Assembly (NCBI RefSeq): GCF_035306705.1
Contig: NZ_DATGNO010000167.1
Coordinates: forward strand, 1-62,062
DNA from: Xanthomarina sp035306705
Lineage (GTDB): Bacteria > Bacteroidota > Bacteroidia > Flavobacteriales > Flavobacteriaceae
Length of the DNA: 62,062 nucleotides
Reading direction: 5' to 3'
Part shown: piece by piece, positions 17,982 to 25,321 of the stretch
Position numbering within the stretch: the first letter of the stretch is position 1
Layout: every line of letters begins with the position of its first letter
The notes under the pieces: model-generated
The model's input: the letters and a program-made list of their open reading frames with translations, nothing else
The model's database searches: none
Told to the model about the DNA's origin: nothing
Translations under genes and position numbers: made by a program

Positions 17982-18087
17982 GGCATTCTATAGTAGTTAT
18001 CATGAAACAATAGTTAAAAAACTTATGCCTGTTTCATGTCTAATTTATGGCCATTAAATTAATAAAGAATTTAGGTAAAAACATCAA

Positions 18088-19281
18088 TCATTCCATATAG
18101 TTACCAGTTACTTTAGAAACACAATAAACCCCTCCTCCATCCATGGCAGCAACACAACGGTTACAGGTATCGCAGATATTTAAATTGCTTGACTTTTGAT
18201 GTAAATTATTCACAAAGTTATTGTCGTGAATTAACGCGCGACCAATTTGCACAAAATCAAATCCAGATTGGAGTACTACTTCAACATCTTCGGGAGTTTT
18301 AATACCTCCAATATAAATAACAGGAATGTTTACAACAGCTTTTAACTTTTTAGCTTCTTCTAAATGAAACAGTCTGGTATATGTATATTCTTGGACCATG
18401 AGTTTTCCAAATAAGGCCAATCCCAATTTCATGAACCAGCTTGATTGATTTGCAACCATTTCGAAAATTGGCAATCTCCCACGAAGCATTAAAAATGGTG
18501 TTTTAGATGTAAATCCACTACTTGGAATAAGTGCACTTGCCCCAGCAGTTTCAAAGGCTTTGGCTATTTCAATAGCTTCATTTATTTCTAGACCTCCTTT
18601 GATACCATCGTACAAGTTCATTTTAATAAGAATAGGAAAGTCTGCTCCAACTTGCTGGCGAATGCCATGGATAATTTCAAGAGGAAAACGCAATCTATTT
18701 TCTAGACTGCCTCCATATTCGTCTTTACGTTTATTGGTGTAAGGAGACAAAAACTGACTTATTAAATAGCCATGTCCTGCATGGATTTCAACAGCATCAA
18801 AACCGGCATCTATAGCCATTGAAGTTGCATTTACAAAATCGGCTATTTTTTCTTCAATGTCTGCAACCTTCATTTTTTTAGCAAAAGACATTCTAAAGAG
18901 ATTGAATTTTGGCGATGCACCTAAAGGTCTTTTGCCAATAACTTTTTTACTTGCAAAATATCCACAATGTCCAAGTTGTATGGATGTATAAACTCCTTCG
19001 GCATGCACTTTAAAGGTTAACTTTTTCAACTCTGGAATAAGTTTTTTGCGCATCCACATTTCATGGTCATACGCACGTCCATCGTGACTCACAGAACAAT
19101 AAGCAACTGTTGTCATGGCTATTCCACCAGCTGCCATCTTTCTATGATGTTCAATAAGTTCTGGAGTAACACCTCCATTTTGAGACATGCCTTCAAAACA
19201 ACCGGCCTTAATAATCCTGTTTTTTAAAACAAGATTTCCTAGATTCCCTGTACTTAATATGTTGTTTATTTTTTTATTCAT
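18088..19281 (-). CDS. NADH:flavin oxidoreductase / Old Yellow Enzyme family
   Basis: The 397-residue TIM-barrel protein has the OYE signatures: LKNRIIKAGCFEGM near the N-terminus, SIQLGHCGY, HAGHGYLISQFLSPYTNKR with the conserved substrate-binding histidines, EYGGSLENRLRFPLEII, and IGGIKTPEDVE...FVQIGRALI for FMN phosphate binding. Near the C-terminus CDTCNRCVAAMDGGGVYC adds clustered cysteines, as in OYE-like members that lead into an Fe-S segment, but the extra FAD domains of dienoyl-CoA reductase are absent. It probably reduces activated alkenes. It starts 10 nt after the stop of the membrane-protein gene upstream, so the two form an operon. Confidence 0.9.
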   Translation of the reverse strand: MNKKINNILSTGNLGNLVLKNRIIKAGCFEGMSQNGGVTPELIEHHRKMAAGGIAMTTVAYCSVSHDGRAYDHEMWMRKKLIPELKKLTFKVHAEGVYTSIQLGHCGYFASKKVIGKRPLGASPKFNLFRMSFAKKMKVADIEEKIADFVNATSMAIDAGFDAVEIHAGHGYLISQFLSPYTNKRKDEYGGSLENRLRFPLEIIHGIRQQVGADFPILIKMNLYDGIKGGLEINEAIEIAKAFETAGASALIPSSGFTSKTPFLMLRGRLPIFEMVANQSSWFMKLGLALFGKLMVQEYTYTRLFHLEEAKKLKAVVNIPVIYIGGIKTPEDVEVVLQSGFDFVQIGRALIHDNNFVNNLHQKSSNLNICDTCNRCVAAMDGGGVYCVSKVTGNYME

Positions 19282-19291
19282 TTAATACCAA

Positions 19292-19693
19292 CTATTCATC
19301 CTTATAAAATTCCATTTTTTTTCTTTTTCTCATAGCCCAAACTGCAGTTGCCGGGATAATCATTAATGTAGGAAGGATAGATGCGAGTGGTTTTGGGGTT
19401 CCTTTTAAAAAATGCATCACACTAGTAAGAATCAGAGTTATTACCGTTGGAATAAAAATAGCCATCCCTACTGCTAAGTTTCGTTTTTTAATATGAATGG
19501 CAATGTATTCGCAACCTTTCATTAAAAATCCACCAAAAATAAAGGTATAAATACCTTGTTTTAAAGCAGCCGTAAAGGATTCTGTAACAAGGTAGGTAGA
19601 AAAATAATTAATACAGAAAACAATTGTTCCCATAAAAACAGCACCGGCGAGCCCTATTTTATAGTCGAAAAATTTATTTGAAATGTATTTCAT
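19292..19693 (-). CDS. Four-helix membrane protein of unknown function
   Basis: The 133-residue protein has about four hydrophobic helices (roughly residues 13-33, 43-60, 75-95 and 104-122), no signal peptide and a basic C-terminus (MRKRKKMEF). I do not recognise a family. It lies 10 nt upstream of the Old Yellow Enzyme gene, so the two are probably co-transcribed, perhaps in a stress or xenobiotic response. An inverted repeat TATCGG/CCGATA (19712-19750) lies directly upstream and could be a repressor site. Confidence 0.7.
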   Translation of the reverse strand: MKYISNKFFDYKIGLAGAVFMGTIVFCINYFSTYLVTESFTAALKQGIYTFIFGGFLMKGCEYIAIHIKKRNLAVGMAIFIPTVITLILTSVMHFLKGTPKPLASILPTLMIIPATAVWAMRKRKKMEFYKDE

Positions 19694-19711
19694 ATTTTTA
19701 TATATGAGAAA

Positions 19712-19750
19712 TATCGGTAAATATTAATGATTATGAAACGATATCCGATA
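19712..19750 (-). promoter_or_regulatory. Inverted repeat upstream of the membrane protein-OYE operon
   Basis: TATCGG (19712-19717) and CCGATA (19745-19750) face each other across 27 nt, starting 19 nt upstream of the ATG. Old Yellow Enzyme operons are often controlled by TetR-type repressors, so it could be an operator, but the arms are short and no regulator gene is near. Confidence 0.22.
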
Positions 19751-19795
19751 AATTTATTTTCACTTTAATATCTAATAGATGTCCGTTAAATTAAA

Positions 19796-19822
19796 AAACC
19801 ACCTCGAAAATCAAGGTGGTTT
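19796..19822 (-). terminator. Terminator after the secreted-protein gene
   Basis: AAACCACCT and AGGTGGTTT pair across a 9-nt loop; on the reverse strand the stem is followed by a run of T. It lies 30 nt past the stop of the 19852-20619 gene. Confidence 0.82.
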
Positions 19823-19851
19823 CTATCAATAAAAATTGGTTGGTTACTTGC

Positions 19852-20619
19852 TTAATCGCCACTTAACTCTTTGTTATACTCCCAAATTTCATCAAAAGTA
19901 TCTTTAAACAGATTATCTCTAGTATCTATTAAACCTTGAAAACTGTTTTTTCCGTTTATTTTTTCATATGCCTCTATAAAACTTGGTCCTTCAATATCGA
20001 ACTCTGCCCAGTTTTTACTAAAATTAACCGAAGCAACATGGCGGCCTAGATTTCCTTGTATAAATTCATTATAATACAAACCCCAAGGATTATCTCCTGG
20101 CAAGGATTTTATGGTTGCACTTACTTTCTTAAAAAAGTCCTTCATTAAATACTGGTTGTTGTCTTCAATTTCCATGATTCGCACAAATAAAATAGGGTAT
20201 TCCATAGTTTTTCCAGTAAACATGCTTGTGTTGGATAAGTCATCATCTTGAGTCCAATATTCCACCGTTTCGATTTTTTTCACATAAGGCAACACATTGT
20301 CTCTCCAATCGACATCATGAGCTCCTTTTGGTCTGGAGTCGTTGTGCTTAAACATCATTGGACCCATTTGCCAAATAATACTTCCTGAATTTGGTCCAGT
20401 TGAAATGGTGTAAACAGTGGCTTTATAAGGCCCATTTTTATGATACTTTTCGTTGTGGTTCCTCATATTCTCACCAAATACTTTAAGCTTGGCTAGATCT
20501 GGAGTTAACATAACGGTTTCCCACATGGTATAATTTTTCTTGTCTTGAGCATTGGTTTGGAATGAAACTCCCAAGACCATGACTAACATCGTGATTGATG
20601 CGATACATTTTTTTAACAT
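19852..20619 (-). CDS. Secreted protein of unknown function
   Basis: The 255-residue protein has an N-terminal signal peptide (MLKKCIASITMLVMVLGVSF, cleavage probably after TNA at about residue 24). The mature part is rich in Trp, Tyr and Asn (MWETVMLTPDLAKLKVFGEN, IIWQMGPMMFKHNDSRPKG) and has no recognised catalytic motif. Phrases such as PYKATVYTISTGPNSGSIIW resemble dimeric alpha/beta-barrel-like proteins, but this is only an impression. It is monocistronic: a terminator follows, and a perfect 7-bp inverted repeat lies about 30 nt upstream of the ATG. Confidence 0.72.
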   Translation of the reverse strand: MLKKCIASITMLVMVLGVSFQTNAQDKKNYTMWETVMLTPDLAKLKVFGENMRNHNEKYHKNGPYKATVYTISTGPNSGSIIWQMGPMMFKHNDSRPKGAHDVDWRDNVLPYVKKIETVEYWTQDDDLSNTSMFTGKTMEYPILFVRIMEIEDNNQYLMKDFFKKVSATIKSLPGDNPWGLYYNEFIQGNLGRHVASVNFSKNWAEFDIEGPSFIEAYEKINGKNSFQGLIDTRDNLFKDTFDEIWEYNKELSGD

Positions 20620-20649
20620 AATAATTTAATTTAAATGATTAATAGCTGT

Positions 20650-20668
20650 ATTTGCAGCGATTGCAAAT
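20650..20668 (-). promoter_or_regulatory. Palindrome upstream of the secreted-protein gene
   Basis: ATTTGCA and TGCAAAT form a perfect 7-bp dyad with 5-nt spacer, 31 nt upstream of the ATG at 20619. Its size and place fit a dimeric transcription-factor site. No regulator is encoded nearby. Confidence 0.35.
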
Positions 20669-20733
20669 GGTAATTACAAATTTTAAATGACTGTCTGTTT
20701 TATAATAAATGGCGAAATATTAAAGCCAATTAA

Positions 20734-20901
20734 AATGAAGGTTCAGCTTTGGAGTCATTTAAAGATATGCTATTAACAAGCATTAAATCAAGCGACTATG
20801 TACGAAACAGTTTGTTTTTTGTCCGAAAGAAGGGATTTACTTATCTAATAAAAAGTGATTGTTCCAGTTTATTAATAAAATATTTAATCAGATTTATTTA
20901 A
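20734..20901 (+). pseudogene. Possible remnant of a LytTR-type regulator
   Basis: In the 407-nt gap between the secreted-protein gene and the helicase, one frame stays open for 55 codons with no good start. Part of it reads SLFFVRKKGFTYLIKSD, which resembles the first strands of a LytTR DNA-binding domain; the expected continuation is missing and the frame ends in AT-rich sequence. It may be the relic of a deleted response regulator, or chance. Confidence 0.2.
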
Positions 20902-21002
20902 TCTCTGTCTTAATTAAATATGTATTGTGAAGCACTTTTAAACGAAAGTTTTTTATAAAACGAAAAAATCTCTTTCACAAATTAATTCCTTCAAAATTCA
21001 TC

Positions 21003-21010
21003 TATCTTTG
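21003..21010 (+). promoter_or_regulatory. Bacteroidota -7 element (DEAD-box helicase)
   Basis: TATCTTTG matches TAnnTTTG and ends 16 nt before the helicase ATG. The -33 region is poor (TTTCAC), so only the -7 half is supported. Confidence 0.5.
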
Positions 21011-21026
21011 TCGTAAATATATCAGC

Positions 21027-22268
21027 ATGTCATTTAAAGACTTACAACTTATCGATCCTCTTTTAAAAGCTATTGAAGAACAAGGTTATAAAACACCTAC
21101 TTTAGTTCAAAAAAAAACCATCCCTTTTGTTTTAGCTGGAAAAGATGTTATAACCTCAGCACAAACAGGAACTGGAAAAACAGCCGCTTTTGCTTTGCCA
21201 ATTTTGCAGTTGCTTTCCAATAAGCAAGATCCCACAAAAAGAGGAAAAACAATAAAAGCATTGATAGTAAGTCCTACCAGAGAATTAGCCTTACAAATTG
21301 GCAACAATTTTAATGCTTATGCCAGACATACCAATTTACGTACAACGGTAATTTTTGGTGGAACTCCTATAGAGCCTCAAATAGATGTTTTAACTAAGGG
21401 TGTTGATGTTTTAGTGGCAACGCCAGGACGTTTAATCGATTTACAGAAACAGGAAGTTGTTAATTTAGATCAGGTTGAAATTCTGGTTTTAGACGAAGCC
21501 GATTTAATGTTAGACATGGGTTTTATAGACGACGTTAAGCATATTGAAAGCTTATGTCCGAAACAAAAACAGATTTTATTATTTTCTGCTACCATCCCCT
21601 ATAAGGTGGAACAATTAGCCAATACCATATTAAATAATCCAGAGCGAATTGAAATTACGCAAAGCTTATTTGCAGCTAATCCAATTGGACAAGTGTTGTA
21701 TTATGTACCAAAACGCAATAAAATAGAATTGTGTTTGCATTTGTTACGAAACGAAATAAAAGGCAGTATTTTAATTTTTAGACGCACCAAATTTGGAGTT
21801 GATAAATTAGAGCAAACCCTAATAAAAAACGAATTTCAGGTTGAAACGCTTCATGGTGACAAATCTCAAACCGATAGACAAACTGCTTTGAAAAAGTTTA
21901 AAAGTGGACAAGTAAATATTCTTATTGCTACAGATGTTGCGGCAAGAGGGATTGATATTAATGAGTTGGATGCCGTAATTAATTTCGATTTACCAAATAT
22001 TCCAGAAACCTATGTTCATAGAATAGGAAGAACTGGGCGTGCTGGAAATTCTGGGATGTCGTATTCCTTTTGTGGAGCAGACGAAATAACGTATGTACAA
22101 ACCATTCAACAATTAATACAGACCCAGATTCCTGTTGAAGAAAACCACCCATATCCTTTAGATCCAAATACTAAATCAATTAGTCATAAATCGAATCAAA
22201 CAGATAGCAAAAATAAAAAAGGCCGAAAAAGTGCAGCTTCAAGAAAGAATAAGAAGCGTTGGTATTAA
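21027..22268 (+). CDS. DEAD-box RNA helicase (RhlE-like)
   Basis: The 413-residue protein contains the full motif series: Q motif (GYKTPTLVQ), Walker A AQTGTGKT, PTRELA, TPGRL, the DEAD box in LVLDEADLMLDMGF, SAT in FSATIP, then in the second RecA domain ATDVAARGID and HRIGRTGRAG. The tail after about residue 385 is short and basic (KKGRKSAASRKNKKR), typical of RNA-binding extensions. It unwinds RNA duplexes in ribosome assembly, mRNA decay or cold adaptation. It is the only + strand gene between two leftward operons and likely has its own promoter. Confidence 0.94.
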   Translation: MSFKDLQLIDPLLKAIEEQGYKTPTLVQKKTIPFVLAGKDVITSAQTGTGKTAAFALPILQLLSNKQDPTKRGKTIKALIVSPTRELALQIGNNFNAYARHTNLRTTVIFGGTPIEPQIDVLTKGVDVLVATPGRLIDLQKQEVVNLDQVEILVLDEADLMLDMGFIDDVKHIESLCPKQKQILLFSATIPYKVEQLANTILNNPERIEITQSLFAANPIGQVLYYVPKRNKIELCLHLLRNEIKGSILIFRRTKFGVDKLEQTLIKNEFQVETLHGDKSQTDRQTALKKFKSGQVNILIATDVAARGIDINELDAVINFDLPNIPETYVHRIGRTGRAGNSGMSYSFCGADEITYVQTIQQLIQTQIPVEENHPYPLDPNTKSISHKSNQTDSKNKKGRKSAASRKNKKRWY

Positions 22269-22305
22269 TTTGGTGTATGTTTTTAAATTGTTTGGAATTG
22301 GGTTG

Positions 22306-22719
22306 TTAGAGGTTTAGTCTTTTATTAAAATAACTTTTCAATAAGGGGATTTGTACACAAATCATAACTCCAAAAAGTACTAAGGCATACCATGTGGAAT
22401 GGGACACTTTTATTCCTGAAAACAAATTGGGGAGATTATATTTAGTCCATGCACTAAAATCTATAGCTTCAAACCATTCACTATTTTGCGAATTTCCAGA
22501 AACAAAAACATAACCTATTAGCGTTAAAACACTTAAAACTAAAATTTTCCATCCCGTTTTAGAAATTAATGGCTTATAAACTGTAGATGTACTTTTAGAA
22601 TCGGCAGTTATTTGTTGCATCACATTTGTGGTGAAATTAAAAGAAGGTGATTCTAAAACAGCTTGCTTCATGACATCTTCAACCAATTTATCTAGATGTT
22701 TATTTTCTTTATTTTTCAT
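22306..22719 (-). CDS. Membrane protein, probable anti-sigma partner of the adjacent ECF sigma
   Basis: Starting at ATG 22719 the protein has 137 residues: a charged, cytosolic N-terminal third (KNKENKHLDKLVEDVMKQAV), then one hydrophobic helix (about residues 75-92) and another (about 110-128). It overlaps the 3' end of the sigma-factor gene by 11 nt, a typical place for an anti-sigma factor. There is no zinc-binding HxxxCxxC motif, so it is not a ZAS-type anti-sigma factor; the role is inferred from position only. An upstream TTG (22728) would add only three residues. Confidence 0.68.
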   Translation of the reverse strand: MKNKENKHLDKLVEDVMKQAVLESPSFNFTTNVMQQITADSKSTSTVYKPLISKTGWKILVLSVLTLIGYVFVSGNSQNSEWFEAIDFSAWTKYNLPNLFSGIKVSHSTWYALVLFGVMICVQIPLLKSYFNKRLNL

Positions 22720-23290
22720 AATGTGCAATTATTTCTGGTTCTAATCTATCTTTTAAAATACGTGCTAGCTTTTGTCTGCTTCTAAATAATTTCACCTTAA
22801 CATGATTAGCAGTAATACCAATAATTTGAGATATTTCAGTTAAAGATTGTTCTTCAAAATAATAAAGAGTTACTAAAAAACCATCTTCACTTGGCAATAA
22901 ACTTATACATTCTTGAATGGCCTGCAAACGTTCTGCTTCAACCATGTTTTCAAGAGCATTATCTATGGTATATACATGTTTTTCAGTAAACTCATCAATA
23001 GAATCAACTTGCTGCTGCCTTTTATTTTTTTTAAGTCTATCTAAACAGGTATTATAAGTTACTTTATAAATCCATGTAGAAAACTTAGAATCTCCTTTAA
23101 ACTTCTTTAAGGATTTAAAGATTTTTATAAACGTATCTTGACTAACTTCTTCAGCTTCTTCTCTATTCTTAAGCATTCGCAAGGCTAATGTAAACACTAA
23201 GTCTTTATATTGGTCAACCAATACCCCAAAGGCATTGGTGTTTCCTTCAAGCACTTGATTGATTTGGTTTTGATCTTTGTTAGTCGTCAT
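22709..23290 (-). CDS. ECF-type RNA polymerase sigma factor
   Basis: The protein has sigma region 2 (LVDQYKDLVFTLALRMLKNREEAEEVSQDTFIKIF and FSTWIYKVTYNTCLD) and sigma region 4 (LPSEDGFLVTLYYFEEQSLTEISQIIGITANHVKVKLFRSRQKLA). The start is taken at ATG 23290 (193 residues, MTTNKDQNQ); 23308 is an alternative, and a still longer reading to 23413 adds no sigma-like sequence. Group IV sigma factors switch genes on in response to envelope or other outside signals. The downstream overlapping membrane gene is probably its regulator, and a small membrane gene diverges from it, so the three may form one module. Confidence 0.92.
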   Translation of the reverse strand: MTTNKDQNQINQVLEGNTNAFGVLVDQYKDLVFTLALRMLKNREEAEEVSQDTFIKIFKSLKKFKGDSKFSTWIYKVTYNTCLDRLKKNKRQQQVDSIDEFTEKHVYTIDNALENMVEAERLQAIQECISLLPSEDGFLVTLYYFEEQSLTEISQIIGITANHVKVKLFRSRQKLARILKDRLEPEIIAHYEK

Positions 23291-23429
23291 TTGTGTTTTA
23301 GACGACATGTTTTGGTCTTTGGTTACAGATGAAAAATAAAAATATTTAGAAAAAGTTGTAACCATAATAAAAAGCTTGTCGTCATATGCTATGAACACAT
23401 TAAATTTAATCAATTAAAAACAAACAGTC

Positions 23430-23777
23430 ATGGGATCAGAATTAATTATCATTCCAATTATATTTGGAGCAATTTTCGGAGTTTTTTATTTATTCTTTTC
23501 AACAAGAAACAAAGAACGTTTAGCACTTATAGAAAAAGGTGCAGATGCGAGCATATTCATGAAAGGCAGACAAAGTACAGCTCCAATATGGAAAGTATTT
23601 ATTTTAAACCTTGCGCTATTATTAATGGGAATTGGACTGGGAACATTATTAGCTTCCATTTTAGATACTTATACCTCTTTAGATAGCGAAGCCGTTTATC
23701 CTGCAACTATTTTCTTTACAGCAGGTTTAGGCTTATTTTTTGGTTTTAAAATGACTAAAAATCTAGACAAGGAATAA
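23430..23777 (+). CDS. Small membrane protein (DUF6249-like)
   Basis: The 115-residue protein has an N-terminal helix (IIPIIFGAIFGVFYLFF), a short cytosolic stretch with ERLALIEKGADASIF, and two more helices (KVFILNLALLLMGIGLG and ATIFFTAGLGLFFGF). The LIEKG segment is common in a flavobacterial family of small membrane proteins found next to ECF sigma factors. Its function is unknown. It diverges from the sigma gene with about 140 nt between the starts and is followed by a strong terminator. Confidence 0.75.
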   Translation: MGSELIIIPIIFGAIFGVFYLFFSTRNKERLALIEKGADASIFMKGRQSTAPIWKVFILNLALLLMGIGLGTLLASILDTYTSLDSEAVYPATIFFTAGLGLFFGFKMTKNLDKE

Positions 23778-23800
23778 CTTATCATCATCAAATAAGTTTT

Positions 23801-23837
23801 AAATCCTACTAGTTATATAATTAGTAGGATTTTTTTT
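23801..23837 (+). terminator. Terminator after the small membrane protein gene
   Basis: AAATCCTACTA and TAGTAGGATTT form an 11-bp stem with a 10-nt loop, followed by eight T residues, 24 nt after the stop codon. Confidence 0.88.
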
Positions 23838-23922
23838 AAGGTCATTTTAACCAAGAAGTTTCATTTTTGTTTCATAAGAAACTGTATCTTTAAAGTTCAT
23901 TTATACTAGTCGCTTTAAATTT

Positions 23923-24903
23923 ATGTGCAGACAAGCCTTTCTTCTTGTAATATTACTTTTTTCGGTTTTTGGTTTTTCGCAAACTAAAATCATCGATTCC
24001 CAAACAAAACATCCGGTATCTTATGCTACTATTTCATTTGGAAATGGTCAAGGAGTTTTCGCTGACGATGAAGGGCAGTTTCTTTTTACAGAAAAAATAT
24101 ATCCAGATGTGGACTCGCTTTTTGTTTCTGCTTTGGGGTTTAAAGATTTAAATATTTCTACTGAAAATTTACCAAAGATTCTTGAATTACAACCCCATAT
24201 CGATCAATTGGATGAAATTGTTGTTCGTGCCAAATTGGACAGAAAATATAAAGAAGAAACCATAAAAGCTTATTTGGATGACGACTATCACAAATGTTGG
24301 CTTCCAACGATAGAATCTGAAATAGCTGTGTATTTTAAAAATGAAGATGATAAACTAAAGAAGCTTTCTGAAATTCATTTCCCAATTGCTTTAGAATCGG
24401 TAGATTGGAAAAAAAGACATAAATCGAATGCTGAGAAAAAACCTTTTTCAACCTTATTTAAAGTGAATATCTACCATAACGATAATGGCCGTCCAGGAAA
24501 ACCCTTAAGCTACCAAAACATCGTTTTTAGAGCTACCGAAAAAGATGGCGACCAGTTTACTTTAGATGTATCCGCATTCGATATTTACATTCCAGATTCC
24601 GGTTTATTTGTTTCACTTCAGGTCTTGGGTTATGCAGATAATGCTGGGAAATTATTACCAAATAAAAAATACAAGGAAATAAAATCTGGCGGAGCTTTAG
24701 TTAAAATTCCAACAAATTTCAGGCCTCTTCTTCCTTTTACCAACGAAATTCCAGAAAACAACACCTTTATTAAACGTGTGTTTTTACACGGAAACCAATG
24801 GATTCAATTTAAAAAAGGACATTTTACCGATTCCAGTTTATTGAATGCTGGCTTAACCAATTATGGAATGGGACTAACTTTTAAAGTTTATAAAGATGAA
24901 TAA
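23923..24903 (+). CDS. Secreted carboxypeptidase-regulatory-like domain protein
   Basis: The 326-residue protein has a signal peptide (residues 1-19, ending FGFS). The mature start, TKIIDSQTKHPVSYATISF, matches a CarboxypepD_reg-like (TonB-plug-associated) beta-sandwich; FADDEGQF and VSALGFKDLNIS follow as usual. The rest (about 110-326) has no recognised domain, and there is no TonB barrel. Such proteins are usually envelope-located in Bacteroidota. The gene overlaps the next one by 8 nt, so they are likely coupled. Confidence 0.78.
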   Translation: MCRQAFLLVILLFSVFGFSQTKIIDSQTKHPVSYATISFGNGQGVFADDEGQFLFTEKIYPDVDSLFVSALGFKDLNISTENLPKILELQPHIDQLDEIVVRAKLDRKYKEETIKAYLDDDYHKCWLPTIESEIAVYFKNEDDKLKKLSEIHFPIALESVDWKKRHKSNAEKKPFSTLFKVNIYHNDNGRPGKPLSYQNIVFRATEKDGDQFTLDVSAFDIYIPDSGLFVSLQVLGYADNAGKLLPNKKYKEIKSGGALVKIPTNFRPLLPFTNEIPENNTFIKRVFLHGNQWIQFKKGHFTDSSLLNAGLTNYGMGLTFKVYKDE

Positions 24904-25249
24904 CCCTTGGCATTTATATCTCATGGCAGCCATTTATGTGTTTGCCGGTATCATGCATTTTATAAAACCAAAGATGTATATGCGCATCATGCCAAAATAT
25001 CTACCAAATCATAAATTGATGGTTTTATTAAGTGGGTTTGCCGAAATATTATTAGGTCTAGCTTTATGTTTTGACGCAACAAGAACGTTTGCTATTTATG
25101 GTATTATAAGTATGTTACTTGTGTTTCTACTGGTTCATTTTTACATGCTTTCTAGCGAAAAAGCGGGCGCTGGTATTCCAAAATGGGTTTTAATATTACG
25201 CCTACCACTTCAATTTATACTTATGGCTTGGGCTTATTACTATCTGTAG
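24896..25249 (+). CDS. DoxX-like membrane protein
   Basis: The 117-residue protein has four hydrophobic helices and the DoxX-type opening (HLYLMAAIYVFAGIMHFIKP followed by KYLPNHKLMVLLSGFAEILLGLALCF). DoxX-like proteins are small inner-membrane proteins, some linked to quinone or redox processes; the role here is unknown. Its start overlaps the end of the secreted-protein gene by 8 nt. Confidence 0.82.
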   Translation: MNNPWHLYLMAAIYVFAGIMHFIKPKMYMRIMPKYLPNHKLMVLLSGFAEILLGLALCFDATRTFAIYGIISMLLVFLLVHFYMLSSEKAGAGIPKWVLILRLPLQFILMAWAYYYL

Positions 25250-25321
25250 TTTGTTTTTGAGTCTAAAAAAAACGAACTTCGTAAGCAGCAAATATCAATT
25301 CACTTTTAGAACATTTTTACT

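Noticed and set aside
18001..18038. CATGAAAC/GTTTCATG inverted repeat after pyc as a terminator
   Set aside because: The arms are only 8-9 bp with a 20-nt loop and there is no T-run, so termination is not supported.
23291..23413. N-terminal extension of the ECF sigma factor to 23413
   Set aside because: The added residues do not resemble sigma region 1 or 2, and the conserved part begins after 23290.
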